Source of the DNA: Candidatus Pacearchaeota archaeon
GTDB lineage: Archaea; Nanobdellota; Nanobdellia; Pacearchaeales; GW2011-AR1
Assembly (NCBI GenBank): GCA_016188825.1
Contig: JACPHA010000012.1
Coordinates: 1 to 56,680, forward strand
DNA: 56,680 nt
Reading direction: 5' to 3'
The notes below the pieces were generated by a model. That model saw nothing but the letters and a program-made list of their open reading frames with translations, had not been told where the DNA came from and searched no databases. Below, piece after piece: positions 32,964-40,471 of this stretch. Numbering within the stretch: the first letter of the stretch is position 1; the number at the start of each line of letters is the position of its first letter. A program made the position numbers and the translations under genes.

Positions 32964-33497
32964 ATGTTTAAAAAATCATCAGAGAAAAAATATCTCGCTG
33001 AATTTGTCTACGGCAGTGTAGACGGCGTTATCACAACATTCGCAGTTGTTACAGGAGCAATCGGCGCCTCTCTAAGCTCTGCAATAGTTTTAATCTTGGG
33101 ACTTGCAAATCTTTTCGCAGACGGCTTTTCAATGGCAATTTCAAATTATTTATCAATAAAATCACAAAAAGATTTAGACTCAAAACACCCTCACAAACAT
33201 TTCCATCTAAAAAACCCAAAAAAGACTGCCTTTGTGACTTTCATTTCTTTTGTCTTAATAGGGTTTATTCCGTTATTGTCCTTTGTCTTATCTTTTTTCA
33301 GTCCTTCATTAATACCTTTTCAATTTAAAATTTCAATAGTTTTAACAGCTATTGCTTTCCTGATTATTGGCGCACTAAAAAGCAAAGTAGTTGGAAAGCA
33401 TTATTTAAAATCCTCATTTGAAACTCTTTTTATCGGAAGTCTCGCGGCCCTTATTGCTTTTTTTGTTGGGTATTTACTGAGAGGGTTAGTGAACTGA
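32964..33497 (+). CDS. VIT1/CCC1-family metal transporter (177 aa)
   Basis: A membrane protein of the vacuolar iron transporter-like family, moving Fe2+/Mn2+ across the membrane. Seen: FVYGSVDGVITTFAVVTGAIGA (helix 1 signature), LGLANLFADGFSMAISNYLS (helix 2), a His-rich cytoplasmic loop HPHKHFH (about 71-77) able to bind metal, and three more helices. The length matches the short prokaryotic form. It is divergent from the small ORF and nucleotidyltransferase. Confidence 0.92.
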   Translation: MFKKSSEKKYLAEFVYGSVDGVITTFAVVTGAIGASLSSAIVLILGLANLFADGFSMAISNYLSIKSQKDLDSKHPHKHFHLKNPKKTAFVTFISFVLIGFIPLLSFVLSFFSPSLIPFQFKISIVLTAIAFLIIGALKSKVVGKHYLKSSFETLFIGSLAALIAFFVGYLLRGLVN

Positions 33498-33553
33498 AAA
33501 ACCAGAAAATAAATTATATAAATGTTTAAAAAGAGTTTATTTTAGTCGATTTC

Positions 33554-34363
33554 GTGGAAACAATAAAAGCTGATTTGCATAATCATTTCACGACAAAATC
33601 CAGAGTTTTAGATGCAAATAAAGTCGCAGACAGAGTTTATGAGGCATTAGGAAATGGAGGAATATGTGCTTTAGTAAATTACGATGATAGAAGATTTGAA
33701 GGATTTGCAGAAAGGGCAGAGCCAATAGGAAACAGATTAGGAAATGCAGTTTATTTTCATGATAGAAATGTTCTAGTAATAAAAGGAGAGGAGCTTTCAA
33801 CTCAACAAGGGGACTTGCTTGTTTTGTGCTTAGAAGAAGGAAAGCATTTGACACAAAGAAAAAATTTGGAAGATTCTCTAAAAGAAGCCAATGACCACAA
33901 TGGCATTATCATCTTGCCGCACCCATATTTTCACAGTAGAGTTGGAGGAACGATTGAGCAAAACCCAAAATATTTTGATTATATAGATGGAATTGAAATT
34001 CATAATGGCAATGCATCAAGAAAAGCGAATATTAGGGCGCAATGGTTAGCCGGAAAAACCAATTTTAACAATGCCTGCGAAAAATATTTGCACATTGGTT
34101 GGTTAGCCAGCTCTGACGGCCACTCATTCAAAGAAGTTGGCTCAAGTTATACAATTCTTAAATTGCCGAACATAAAATTCTCAAGCTCCGAAGGAATTAT
34201 TAAAGAGCTTAGAAATGCAATTAGGCTTGGGGGCTCTTACGGTTATAAAAAAAATTATTCAATGCTTGGATTTATTCAGCACATCTCAATCATCACGCCA
34301 ATGTTTTTGCTTCTAAAACTCGGAATTAAGCTTTCACGAGGAGATACTGAAGCATTAAGATAA
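33554..34363 (+). CDS. PHP-domain phosphoesterase (269 aa)
   Basis: The metal-binding motif KADLHNHFTTKS near the N-terminus, INILPHPYFHSR-type His residues in the middle (ILPHPYFHSR), and LASSDGHSFKEVG near residue 190 define a PHP hydrolase fold. Such proteins are phosphatases or nucleases using two or three metals. The substrate is unknown. The start is a GTG at 33554, following an AT-rich region; no alternative ATG gives the complete HxH motif. It is followed by the pfam04307-like gene 41 bases on. Confidence 0.85.
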   Translation: METIKADLHNHFTTKSRVLDANKVADRVYEALGNGGICALVNYDDRRFEGFAERAEPIGNRLGNAVYFHDRNVLVIKGEELSTQQGDLLVLCLEEGKHLTQRKNLEDSLKEANDHNGIIILPHPYFHSRVGGTIEQNPKYFDYIDGIEIHNGNASRKANIRAQWLAGKTNFNNACEKYLHIGWLASSDGHSFKEVGSSYTILKLPNIKFSSSEGIIKELRNAIRLGGSYGYKKNYSMLGFIQHISIITPMFLLLKLGIKLSRGDTEALR

Positions 34364-34404
34364 ATTTATAACCTATCTTTAATATTTCAATCAAGAGGTG
34401 AAAA

Positions 34405-34959
34405 ATGCCACAGGCAGTAACGCACATTTTATTTCCTATATTACTCATATCAATTTTCAGAGATTTCTATCTAAGAAAAAACGAAAAGAAAAAATTTCCA
34501 TTGCATTATGTTTTAATCGCAGGAATCGGCGGTGTTCTTCCAGATATTGACATAATAATTTCAATTTTCCTCAATCTTTTTAGTCTCTCTAACTGGAATG
34601 TGCACAAAACTCTAACACATTCTATTTTTTTTCCGTTAGTTTTTATTATATTATTTTTAATTTTAAAGCCCATAAAAGCAAACGCAAAAATTTGTAATTT
34701 AACAAGACATAATTTAAAATTAAGCACGGTTTTCCTCATGCTGGCAATAGGAACAATTATTCACATATCTTTAGACTCAATTTTCGGCGAGCAGGCATTT
34801 TTTCTTTATCCCTTTTCATCGAAAGACTACGGGATTAATATAGTTGGTTTTATCAATAATGACATACAGGGCTTTATCATACCCTCTCTTGACGGAATTT
34901 TGCTCGTGATTTGGCTTATTTATTTGGAATTAAAACATAAAATTAGTGATTTTATTTAA
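34405..34959 (+). CDS. YdjM-like membrane-bound metal-dependent hydrolase (184 aa)
   Basis: It matches the pfam04307 (YdjM/YbcI) pattern: PQAVTHILFPILLISIF at the N-terminus, GIGGVLPDIDIIISIF (DxD), NVHKTLTHSIFFPLVF (HxxxHS), and GTIIHISLDSIFGEQ. It has about five membrane segments. The His and Asp residues are likely metal ligands. The family is linked to membrane or phospholipid processes, but the substrate is unclear. GAGGTG before the ATG is a possible ribosome-binding site. Confidence 0.88.
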   Translation: MPQAVTHILFPILLISIFRDFYLRKNEKKKFPLHYVLIAGIGGVLPDIDIIISIFLNLFSLSNWNVHKTLTHSIFFPLVFIILFLILKPIKANAKICNLTRHNLKLSTVFLMLAIGTIIHISLDSIFGEQAFFLYPFSSKDYGINIVGFINNDIQGFIIPSLDGILLVIWLIYLELKHKISDFI

Positions 34960-34967
34960 AAGATAAA

Positions 34968-34991
34968 GTTTAAATACTACATTGTGCACAA
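34968..34991 (+). promoter_or_regulatory. TATA box and palindromic operator of the PIN/RHH module
   Basis: GTTTAAATAC (34968-34977) is the TATA box, and TTGTGCACAA (34982-34991) is a perfect 10-bp palindrome between it and the ATG at 35000. This is a typical site for an RHH antitoxin to repress its own operon (inference). The spacing supports a leaderless transcript starting near 35000. Confidence 0.6.
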
Positions 34992-34999
34992 CACGATAC

Positions 35000-35509
35000 A
35001 TGATAGTAAAAGATTCAATGGTGCTTATACACTTGGCAAAAATAACATTATTAGAAAAAAGTTGTGAATATTTCAAAGAAGTAGTTATATCCCAAACAAT
35101 CTATCAAGAAATAATAAAAGGAGAACAAAAAGGATATGGTGATGCAAGCCTGATAAAGGAATTAGTTAATAAGAAAAAAATAAAAATAAAAAGAATTAAA
35201 GATGATAAAAATTTAGAAAAAGCAGAGCAATATAACATTAAAGGAGGAGAAGCAGAAGCAGTGGCGCTATATTGGCAAGAAAAAGCAGATTATTTAGCAA
35301 CCGATGACGACAATGTAAGAAGAAAAGGATTAATACTAAAAATATCTATAATCGGAACACCAGCAATAATGATTAGCCTCTATAAAAGCAATAGAATGTC
35401 AAAAGAAAAATATATCTCTAGCATAGAAGAATTGAGAAAAATAGGGTGGTTTAGTAGTCAAGTTATAGACAAAATGAAGATGGGGGTAGAAAGATGGAGC
35501 AACCAATAG
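35000..35509 (+). CDS. PIN-domain toxin (COG2405/DUF3368-like, 169 aa)
   Basis: A ribonuclease-like PIN domain: the first Asp in MIVKDSMVLIHLAKI (residue 5), a conserved Glu in GGEAEAVALYW, and LATDDDNVRRKG with the next acidic cluster, then GTPAIMISLYKSNR. It probably cleaves RNA when released from its antitoxin. The start at 35000 is chosen from the TATA spacing and the family N-terminus, not the in-frame TTG six codons earlier. It overlaps the antitoxin gene by 16 bases. The toxin comes first, the reverse of many PIN modules. Confidence 0.87.
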   Translation: MIVKDSMVLIHLAKITLLEKSCEYFKEVVISQTIYQEIIKGEQKGYGDASLIKELVNKKKIKIKRIKDDKNLEKAEQYNIKGGEAEAVALYWQEKADYLATDDDNVRRKGLILKISIIGTPAIMISLYKSNRMSKEKYISSIEELRKIGWFSSQVIDKMKMGVERWSNQ

Positions 35510-35796
35510 GAATACGTTTGCCAAAAGACATGATAAAAAGAATAGAAAATTTAGGAAAAAGCCAAATGGAAGATAGGAGCACAATAATAAGAAAGCTTTT
35601 ATTAGTGGGCTATTTGCAATTTATAAAGGAAGAAGCAGCACAGGAATATATAGAAGGAAAAATAACAATAACAGAAGCAGCAAAAAAATCAAATCTGACA
35701 GTTTGGGAAATGGAAAAATATCTTGTAGAAAAGGGTTATAAGTCAGAATACTCGATAGATGATTTAGAAAAAGAGCTAAAATTGCTAAAAAAATAA
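35494..35796 (+). CDS. RHH/UPF0175-type antitoxin (100 aa)
   Basis: The N-terminal ribbon-helix-helix (PIGIRLPKDMIKRIENLGK, DRSTIIRKLLLVGY) binds DNA. The C-terminal part (EAAQEYIEGKITITEAAKK, LTVWEMEKYLVEKGY) matches the UPF0175/COG2886 pattern usually paired with COG2405 PIN toxins. The overlap with the toxin gene implies translational coupling. It likely represses the operon at TTGTGCACAA. Confidence 0.87.
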   Translation: MEQPIGIRLPKDMIKRIENLGKSQMEDRSTIIRKLLLVGYLQFIKEEAAQEYIEGKITITEAAKKSNLTVWEMEKYLVEKGYKSEYSIDDLEKELKLLKK

Positions 35797-35798
35797 AA

Positions 35799-35953
35799 AT
35801 GTTTGGCCAACAAACCAGAAAATTATAGACAACCAATACGAAGATGAAAACAGTTTAATCTGCGAAGCATGCGGAGGAAGATTGATAGAACAAAAATACA
35901 AACTCAAATGCGTAAGATGTAATTATTTCGGGTCTTGCTCTGATTTGTTTTAA
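35799..35953 (+). pseudogene. Frameshifted small zinc-ribbon protein
   Basis: An ATG at 35799, three bases after the antitoxin stop, starts MFGQQTRKL and then stops. In another frame, without a usable start, the sequence continues EDENSLICEACGGRLIEQKY then KCVRCNYFGSCSDLF and stop, a clean zinc ribbon with CxxC and CxxC. One frameshift would restore a single protein of about 50 aa, so this is a decayed gene or a sequencing error. A non-canonical start is possible but less likely. Confidence 0.5.
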
Positions 35954-37333
35954 TCATTTCTTCACAACCCAAACATGCTTTATATTTGTGAATTCCCTCA
36001 CGCCCTCTTTGCTGTAAATTCTTCCAATTCCAGACATTTTATATCCGCCCCACGGGCATCCTGCCTTTGACATTCCATGCCTGTTGACTTCAACAGTTCC
36101 TGCTTCTATTCTTTTTGCTATTTCTTCTCCTTTCCTCAAATCACTTGTCCAAACACTTGCAGTCAGACCATAATCAGAATCATTTGCTAATTTTATCGCT
36201 TCCTCAATTTTATCAAAGGACATTATTGGAATCACAGGCCCAAAAGTTTCTTCTTTCATTATTTTCATTCCGTGATTTACATTTACCATAACCCCAGGAT
36301 TTACAAAATATCCTTTTTCCTTTAATTTATCTCCTCCATAAACTAATTTTGCTCCTTTCTGAATTGCCTCCTCAATGTGCGAAATATATTTTTCCATCTG
36401 GAATTTAACAGCAAATGGCCCCATATCAGTTTTTTCATCTAAAGGATTTCCGATAATTATTTTCTTTGTCTCTTCAACGCATTTTTCAACAAATTCATCA
36501 TAAATTTTTCTCGCGCAATAAACTCTTTCAACTCCAAAGCAAACCTGTCCCGTGTACATTGTTGCGCTCTTGACAATTTCCCTAACTGCTTTTTCCAAAT
36601 CGCAATCCTCTAGAACAATTGCGGGATCCTTCCCTCCTAATTCAAGAACAAATTTATGTAATTTCTCTGAAGAATTTTTAACAACTTCTTTTCCCGCCAT
36701 GATGCTTCCAGTTAATGCAACAAGGTCAATATCACTCTCAACTAATTTCTTGCCAACCACCTTTCCTCCGATAACAATTTGAAATGCATTTTCTGGCAAT
36801 CCAAATTTTTTTAATTCATTAAACAACTCTGCTAATTTCAATCCTGTAAAACTGCTGTATTCAGAAGGCTTCCATATAACATTATTTCCGCACAATAATG
36901 GTGGAATAATATTTGCCAAAGAAACAAAAACAGGAGCATTCCAAGGCGAGATAACAGAAACAACTCCCAACGGCTCAAACCTGACAATATTTTTTTCAAT
37001 ATCATCTTCAAAAATAACTTCATCTTCCAAAAACTTCGGGATTTTCTTGCAAAATGCCTCAACTCTTTTCATTGCAATTTCAACTTCGTGTCTTCCCGCC
37101 TTGATGGCCTTGCCTATTTCCAAAGCCATTATTTTGGAAAGTTCTTCTTTACTCTTTTCTAAAAGACTAATTAAATTTCCAACAATTTCCATCCTTTCTT
37201 CAGAACTTTTTCCAGCCCATTTTTTTTCTTCTTTTGCTTTCCTGACAATTTTATCTATTTCAGAAAAAGAAGTCTCTTTCAATTCTCCATAAATTTCTTC
37301 ATTAGCAGGATTTATTGATTTAATTTTTCCCAT
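35954..37333 (-). CDS. NAD(P)-dependent aldehyde dehydrogenase (459 aa)
   Basis: A full-length ALDH superfamily enzyme oxidising aldehydes to acids. It has VISPWNAPVFVSLANIIPPL, the catalytic Glu in LELGGKDPAIVLEDCD, and the nucleophile Cys in MYTGQVCFGVERVYC, followed by EETFGPVIPIMSFD. It is closest in character to the succinate-semialdehyde/lactaldehyde dehydrogenase group, but the exact substrate is unclear. It is monocistronic, 24 bases from the next minus-strand gene upstream. Confidence 0.92.
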   Translation of the reverse strand: MGKIKSINPANEEIYGELKETSFSEIDKIVRKAKEEKKWAGKSSEERMEIVGNLISLLEKSKEELSKIMALEIGKAIKAGRHEVEIAMKRVEAFCKKIPKFLEDEVIFEDDIEKNIVRFEPLGVVSVISPWNAPVFVSLANIIPPLLCGNNVIWKPSEYSSFTGLKLAELFNELKKFGLPENAFQIVIGGKVVGKKLVESDIDLVALTGSIMAGKEVVKNSSEKLHKFVLELGGKDPAIVLEDCDLEKAVREIVKSATMYTGQVCFGVERVYCARKIYDEFVEKCVEETKKIIIGNPLDEKTDMGPFAVKFQMEKYISHIEEAIQKGAKLVYGGDKLKEKGYFVNPGVMVNVNHGMKIMKEETFGPVIPIMSFDKIEEAIKLANDSDYGLTASVWTSDLRKGEEIAKRIEAGTVEVNRHGMSKAGCPWGGYKMSGIGRIYSKEGVREFTNIKHVWVVKK

Positions 37334-37357
37334 AAAAAATCAAAGAATTGGAAATAA

Positions 37358-37945
37358 TTAAATCTTCTCACAGATAGAATCTACAACCACGTTCTCAACT
37401 TTCAAGTCTATGTTGCCAGTCCATCCTTTAGGATGATTATGCAAGAGAGTGTAATTCTTTGCATTCAGCGTCAAATCAATTATGTATTCTTCTGTGCTTA
37501 TTTTGTTGAGATTATTATCTAAAGTTGTCTTTGCATAATATAAATTATTGCAATAAAAATAATTTTCATTTTGTCCGATAGAAGAACTGCCTTTCTTGCA
37601 TAAAACCTCTATTCCCTTGTTAGAGTAAACCGAAGGCAAAGTCTGCACAGGAGTTCCATCTTTCCACGTCGATAATATTGCACCATAACTCCTCGGCCCG
37701 GTTTCTAATTCATTTCTTAGAACACGGAATAAAACTTTTTCCGGCACGATATTCTGATTGCAATATTTTGACTCTAAAAAAGTTTTGTCCTCTACCGTTT
37801 CTTTGTCATCTCCTTTCCAAATAAAACTAATCAGAAGAAGCACAACAACTAAACCCACAGTAACTAACAACATCAAAAGAATTTTTTTATTCTCTGCTGA
37901 AAATGCTAAAAAGTTTTCTTCCTCTTTTTTTCTTTTTTTTGCCAT
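37358..37945 (-). CDS. Single-pass membrane hypothetical protein (195 aa)
   Basis: Not recognised. A short basic N-terminus (KKRKKEEENF) precedes one membrane segment (ILLMLLVTVGLVVVLLLISF). The outer domain is about 150 residues with Cys residues (KYCNQNIV, EVLCKKG, YFYCNNLYY, DSICEKI) and beta-type segments such as SYGAILSTWKDGTPVQTLP. It is a likely exported protein held by its N-terminus. It is upstream of the aldehyde dehydrogenase on the same strand, 24 bases apart. Confidence 0.7.
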   Translation of the reverse strand: MAKKRKKEEENFLAFSAENKKILLMLLVTVGLVVVLLLISFIWKGDDKETVEDKTFLESKYCNQNIVPEKVLFRVLRNELETGPRSYGAILSTWKDGTPVQTLPSVYSNKGIEVLCKKGSSSIGQNENYFYCNNLYYAKTTLDNNLNKISTEEYIIDLTLNAKNYTLLHNHPKGWTGNIDLKVENVVVDSICEKI

Positions 37946-37988
37946 TTAATTTATTAGTAAATAATAATATAAAAAACTATCGAATTTA

Positions 37989-38231
37989 TTAAAATTCTTC
38001 TCCTTGATAATAAATGCAATTTGGATAACTTTCACTCAAACAATAAAGTTGCAAAGAATAAATATCACAAACCATTCTTCTTTCCTGAGAAATATTGCTT
38101 TTTTCATTAAGTCCTTTACTACAATAAGGTCCGACAGAATCTTTCCTTATGAAAGGGCACCGAACGTTATTCTCTGCTTTCTTAAACAGCTCTTCAATAA
38201 TTCCTTTATTTATATTTATTCTTTCTGTCAT
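37989..38231 (-). CDS. Small Cys-rich hypothetical protein (80 aa)
   Basis: Not recognised. Six Cys residues (NVRCPFIRK, GPYCSKG, RMVCDIYS, QLYCLSE, YPNCIYY) could bind a metal or Fe-S cluster; exact spacing does not match a family known to me. The start at 38231 is chosen over an ATG at 38240, which would begin on the discriminator base of the tRNA-Val gene directly upstream. Confidence 0.6.
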   Translation of the reverse strand: MTERININKGIIEELFKKAENNVRCPFIRKDSVGPYCSKGLNEKSNISQERRMVCDIYSLQLYCLSESYPNCIYYQGEEF

Positions 38232-38239
38232 TACAAACA

Positions 38240-38310
38240 TGGCCCCGGGCAGAATCGAACTGCCGCATGCTCGGTGTAAACGAGCCAGTCTACCATTAGC
38301 TTACGAGGCC
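38240..38310 (-). tRNA. tRNA-Val (TAC)
   Basis: Acceptor GGCCTCG/CGGGGCC, anticodon stem GCTCG/CGAGC with loop TTTACAC giving anticodon TAC, and T arm GGCAG-TTCGATT-CTGCC. The discriminator is A. The D stem is imperfect (AGCT against GACT, one mismatch plus a wobble), but other stems are intact, and the total of 70 nt plus discriminator is normal. No intron is present and no CCA is encoded. Confidence 0.92.
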
Positions 38311-38514
38311 AACTAATCTAATAGGCAAAACTTATTTTTTAAACCTTGCTTATGCAAACGTAAAACTACCACCCACTAATTTTGGCTTTGGTAATTTGTA
38401 TCAAAAATCATTAAAATTAATTAATAAAACATTACTAACGACTATAACAAGATTTATTTCAGAAAATTATTTATAAATATTTCAACAAGATTAAGTTTAT
38501 AATTATTGAGCAAG

Positions 38515-38784
38515 CTAATCCTCATCAAAGTCCATTATTTTTCTTCCCCTTATTGTATAATGAACAATCCCGACAACTATAAACAAAATTCCAACCAAAA
38601 TTGCAACATAACCCCATAATAAAGCACCTCTTGTTTCGGCAAATAATTTTATTAAACCAAAGCCGAGAACGAAAGCAGTCAACCCGGTTCTAACATAAGA
38701 AAGCATAGTTCTCTCGTTTGACATCAATGTCCTTTCCTTCGACAATTCTTCCTGTGCTAGAGAATATTTATCTACTTTCGCCAT
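38515..38784 (-). CDS. DUF202 (YidH-like) membrane protein (89 aa)
   Basis: The DUF202 pattern is clear: LAQEELSKERTLMSNERTML, then SYVRTGLTAFVLGFGLIKLF and a second and third membrane segment. The family is widespread and without known function. Length is normal. The 204 bases between the stop and the tRNA-Val gene contain no gene. Confidence 0.9.
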   Translation of the reverse strand: MAKVDKYSLAQEELSKERTLMSNERTMLSYVRTGLTAFVLGFGLIKLFAETRGALLWGYVAILVGILFIVVGIVHYTIRGRKIMDFDED

Positions 38785-38882
38785 CTTTTATTTATTCAAT
38801 AGAAAACATTATTTAAATTCTTTTTGTTTTTAAAAAATGAAATAACAAACCTTAAATAACATTTTTTCTCTTATTTTTCAAT

Positions 38883-38953
38883 GCGGTATTAGTTTAGTGG
38901 TAAAACGCCTCGTTGCCAACGAGGAGCCGAGGGTCCGATTCCCTCATACCGCA
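38883..38953 (+). tRNA. tRNA-Gly (GCC)
   Basis: Acceptor GCGGTAT/ATACCGC, anticodon stem CCTCG/CGAGG with loop TTGCCAA giving GCC, and T arm GAGGG-TCCGATT-CCCTC. The discriminator is A. The D arm (AGTTTAGTGGTAAAACG) is normal. No intron or CCA is encoded. It is divergent from the DUF202 gene, with CCTTAAATAACA about 25 bases upstream as a likely promoter. Confidence 0.96.
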
Positions 38954-38998
38954 TTTTACATTTTAATACGCAAACTTAAATATTTCTTTTCATTATTA

Positions 38999-39088
38999 TA
39001 GGAAATAACTTTAATAATCGTAACAGCTTTGTTATTTCCTAGATAGCAAATTGCTGAAAAACATCCGAAAATTAAAGCAATTTGCTAT
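38999..39088. repeat. Tandem hairpins of the TGCTATA family
   Basis: Hairpin 1 is a perfect 11-bp repeat, TAGGAAATAAC (38999-39009)/GTTATTTCCTA (39031-39041). Hairpin 2 is a perfect 13-bp repeat, ATAGCAAATTGCT (39043-39055)/AGCAATTTGCTAT (39076-39088). The second ends TTTGCTATAATAAC, close to TTGTGCTATAATAC at 21797-21810. It ends six bases before the PEBP start codon, so it would fold in the leader of that mRNA. Confidence 0.7.
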
Positions 39089-39094
39089 AATAAC

Positions 39095-39643
39095 ATGAAA
39101 AAATCCCACATTTATATTATAATGTTAGTTGCAATAATTTTAATAATCTTATTTGTTTTTAATTCTAATAAAGAAACTAAACTTGAAACCAACATTAGCG
39201 AGATGAAATTGACAAGCCCAGCATTTGCAAACAATGGAAGAATTCCAGAAAAATATACTTGCGAGGGTTTAGATATCAATCCTCCGCTTGAGATTTTAGG
39301 AGTTCCAAACAAGGCAAAAAGCTTAGTTTTAATTATGGACGACCCAAATGCACCAGTCGGAACATGGGATCATTGGTTTGTATTTAATATAAATCCTGAA
39401 ACAACAAAAATTCAGGAGAATTCAATTCCGCAAGGTGCAAGCCAAGGAATCAATAGTTGGAAAAATCAAAAATATGGGGGCCCATGTCCTCCTTTAGGAG
39501 TCCATAGATACAAATTCAAACTGTATGTTCTAGACGTTACTTTGACATTTTCTAAAGCACCAAATAAATCCGCGATAGAGTCGGCAATGCAAGACCACAT
39601 TCTTGAACAAACAACTTTAACCGGGCTATACTCTAGAAAATAA
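39095..39643 (+). CDS. YbhB/YbcL (PEBP, Raf kinase inhibitor-like) protein with N-terminal anchor (182 aa)
   Basis: One N-terminal membrane segment (IYIIMLVAIILIILFVFN) is followed by the PEBP domain: IPEKYTCEGLDINPPLEI, SLVLIMDDPNAPVGTWDHWFV, GINSWKNQKYGGPCPPLGVH, YKFKLYVLDVTL. The ligand-binding DPDAP-like and GPCPP-like motifs are intact. The bacterial homologues' role is unclear. The domain is probably outside the membrane. The tandem hairpin element lies directly upstream. Confidence 0.92.
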   Translation: MKKSHIYIIMLVAIILIILFVFNSNKETKLETNISEMKLTSPAFANNGRIPEKYTCEGLDINPPLEILGVPNKAKSLVLIMDDPNAPVGTWDHWFVFNINPETTKIQENSIPQGASQGINSWKNQKYGGPCPPLGVHRYKFKLYVLDVTLTFSKAPNKSAIESAMQDHILEQTTLTGLYSRK

Positions 39644-39699
39644 TTACCAATTAACAAAATCACATAAATCCTTATAAAATAATATAACAGGTTTTTTTC

Positions 39700-40131
39700 A
39701 TGTTTAAAGAATTACCAAAATCAAACTACTTTGACAGATATAGGTTGACTGAAAAAGAGGCCATTTCTTTCAAATGGTGCACCTGCAGAAACTGGCAAGA
39801 CAAAGTTAACATGGAAGCAGTAAGAAAAGAACTAAGAAACACTATATCGGGAAATGAAAATTCTATAAAATATATTTCTTATTTAGAGTTCGAAAAATCA
39901 AGAAAGTTATTAGAAAAAGAATTAAGTTTAATTTACGAAGGTTTGCCCACATTCAATAGAGCAATTTATTTGCACTCTTCGGGCGTTGTAATTGAATATT
40001 TTACTCTCTACACTGCAAGAGAAAACGCAATTGCATCTCTGGAGTTTATCGCTGCGCAGAAAGAACCAATTGAAGAATTGGCATTGAGAGTAAAATTATC
40101 TCTTCCGATATCATTTTATAGAGAAGATTAA
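39700..40131 (+). CDS. Hypothetical protein (143 aa)
   Basis: Not recognised. It is soluble and helical at both ends, with KYISYLEFEKSRKLLEKELS and TARENAIASLEFIAAQKEPI, and a strand-rich middle (NRAIYLHSSGVVIEYFTLYT). Cys residues in FKWCTCRNW could bind metal, but a second pair is lacking. TATA-like TATAAAATAATA lies about 30 bases upstream. Confidence 0.6.
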   Translation: MFKELPKSNYFDRYRLTEKEAISFKWCTCRNWQDKVNMEAVRKELRNTISGNENSIKYISYLEFEKSRKLLEKELSLIYEGLPTFNRAIYLHSSGVVIEYFTLYTARENAIASLEFIAAQKEPIEELALRVKLSLPISFYRED

Positions 40132-40246
40132 TTAATTCTCCATCCTTAAAAACCACATCATCAATTCTTAAGACCCTCGTAGCAACTTTACTGGCCAAGA
40201 TTATTGCCTGCGTTTTTACTTTTAGCGGCCCTATAATCCCCGCCAT
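40132..40246 (-). pseudogene. Thermosome C-terminal remnant
   Basis: The minus-strand frame reads AGIIGPLKVKTQAIILASKV then ATRVLRIDDVV, matching the conserved end of archaeal thermosome subunits (PLRVKTQAI..A.E....ILRIDDVI). Only about 35 residues survive, with no start or upstream domain. This is a decayed fragment of a group II chaperonin gene. It abuts a second gene fragment on the same strand. Confidence 0.7.
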
Positions 40247-40322
40247 TTATTGTATGCGACCATTGTTTATTGGTAAGATGCACATTTCTTCCTGTTTTGT
40301 CAACAACTTCAAAAATATTCAT
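40188..40322 (-). pseudogene. Nuclease-like (PBECR/DUF4258-like) N-terminal remnant
   Basis: A 44-codon frame starting at 40322 opens MNIFEVVDKTGRNVHLTNKQ, then WSHT. This resembles the FEVvDktGr.i.LTkerW.HI opening of small EndoU/RelE-like nuclease toxins. After about 24 residues it runs out of frame into the thermosome remnant. The join suggests a deletion fused two unrelated genes. The 68-bp repeat copy C begins four bases upstream of this ATG. Confidence 0.5.
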
Positions 40323-40325
40323 ATA

Positions 40326-40393
40326 ATCAAAAAGTCCTTGTGTGTGTTTGGACTTTTGGACACCAAGAATTCTGACAATTAAATTCTTGACAT
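40326..40393 (+). repeat. 68-bp double-hairpin repeat, copy C
   Basis: Identical to copies A (4362-4429) and B (27229-27296). It sits next to the gene remnants at 40132-40322 and about 79 bases before the CBS protein. After base 40393 the sequence turns AT-rich, without the third hairpin seen in copy B. Confidence 0.9.
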
Positions 40394-40471
40394 AAAAAAT
40401 GAAATACTTATTATAAATATATGTGATAAAACCACGGAAATCCTTTTAACCTTATTTTTCTCTAAAAGAGC

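Noticed and set aside
40046-40246. 66-aa minus-strand frame as a gene
   Set aside because: Only the thermosome-like tail is recognisable; the rest is antisense to the 143-aa gene, so it is a remnant.
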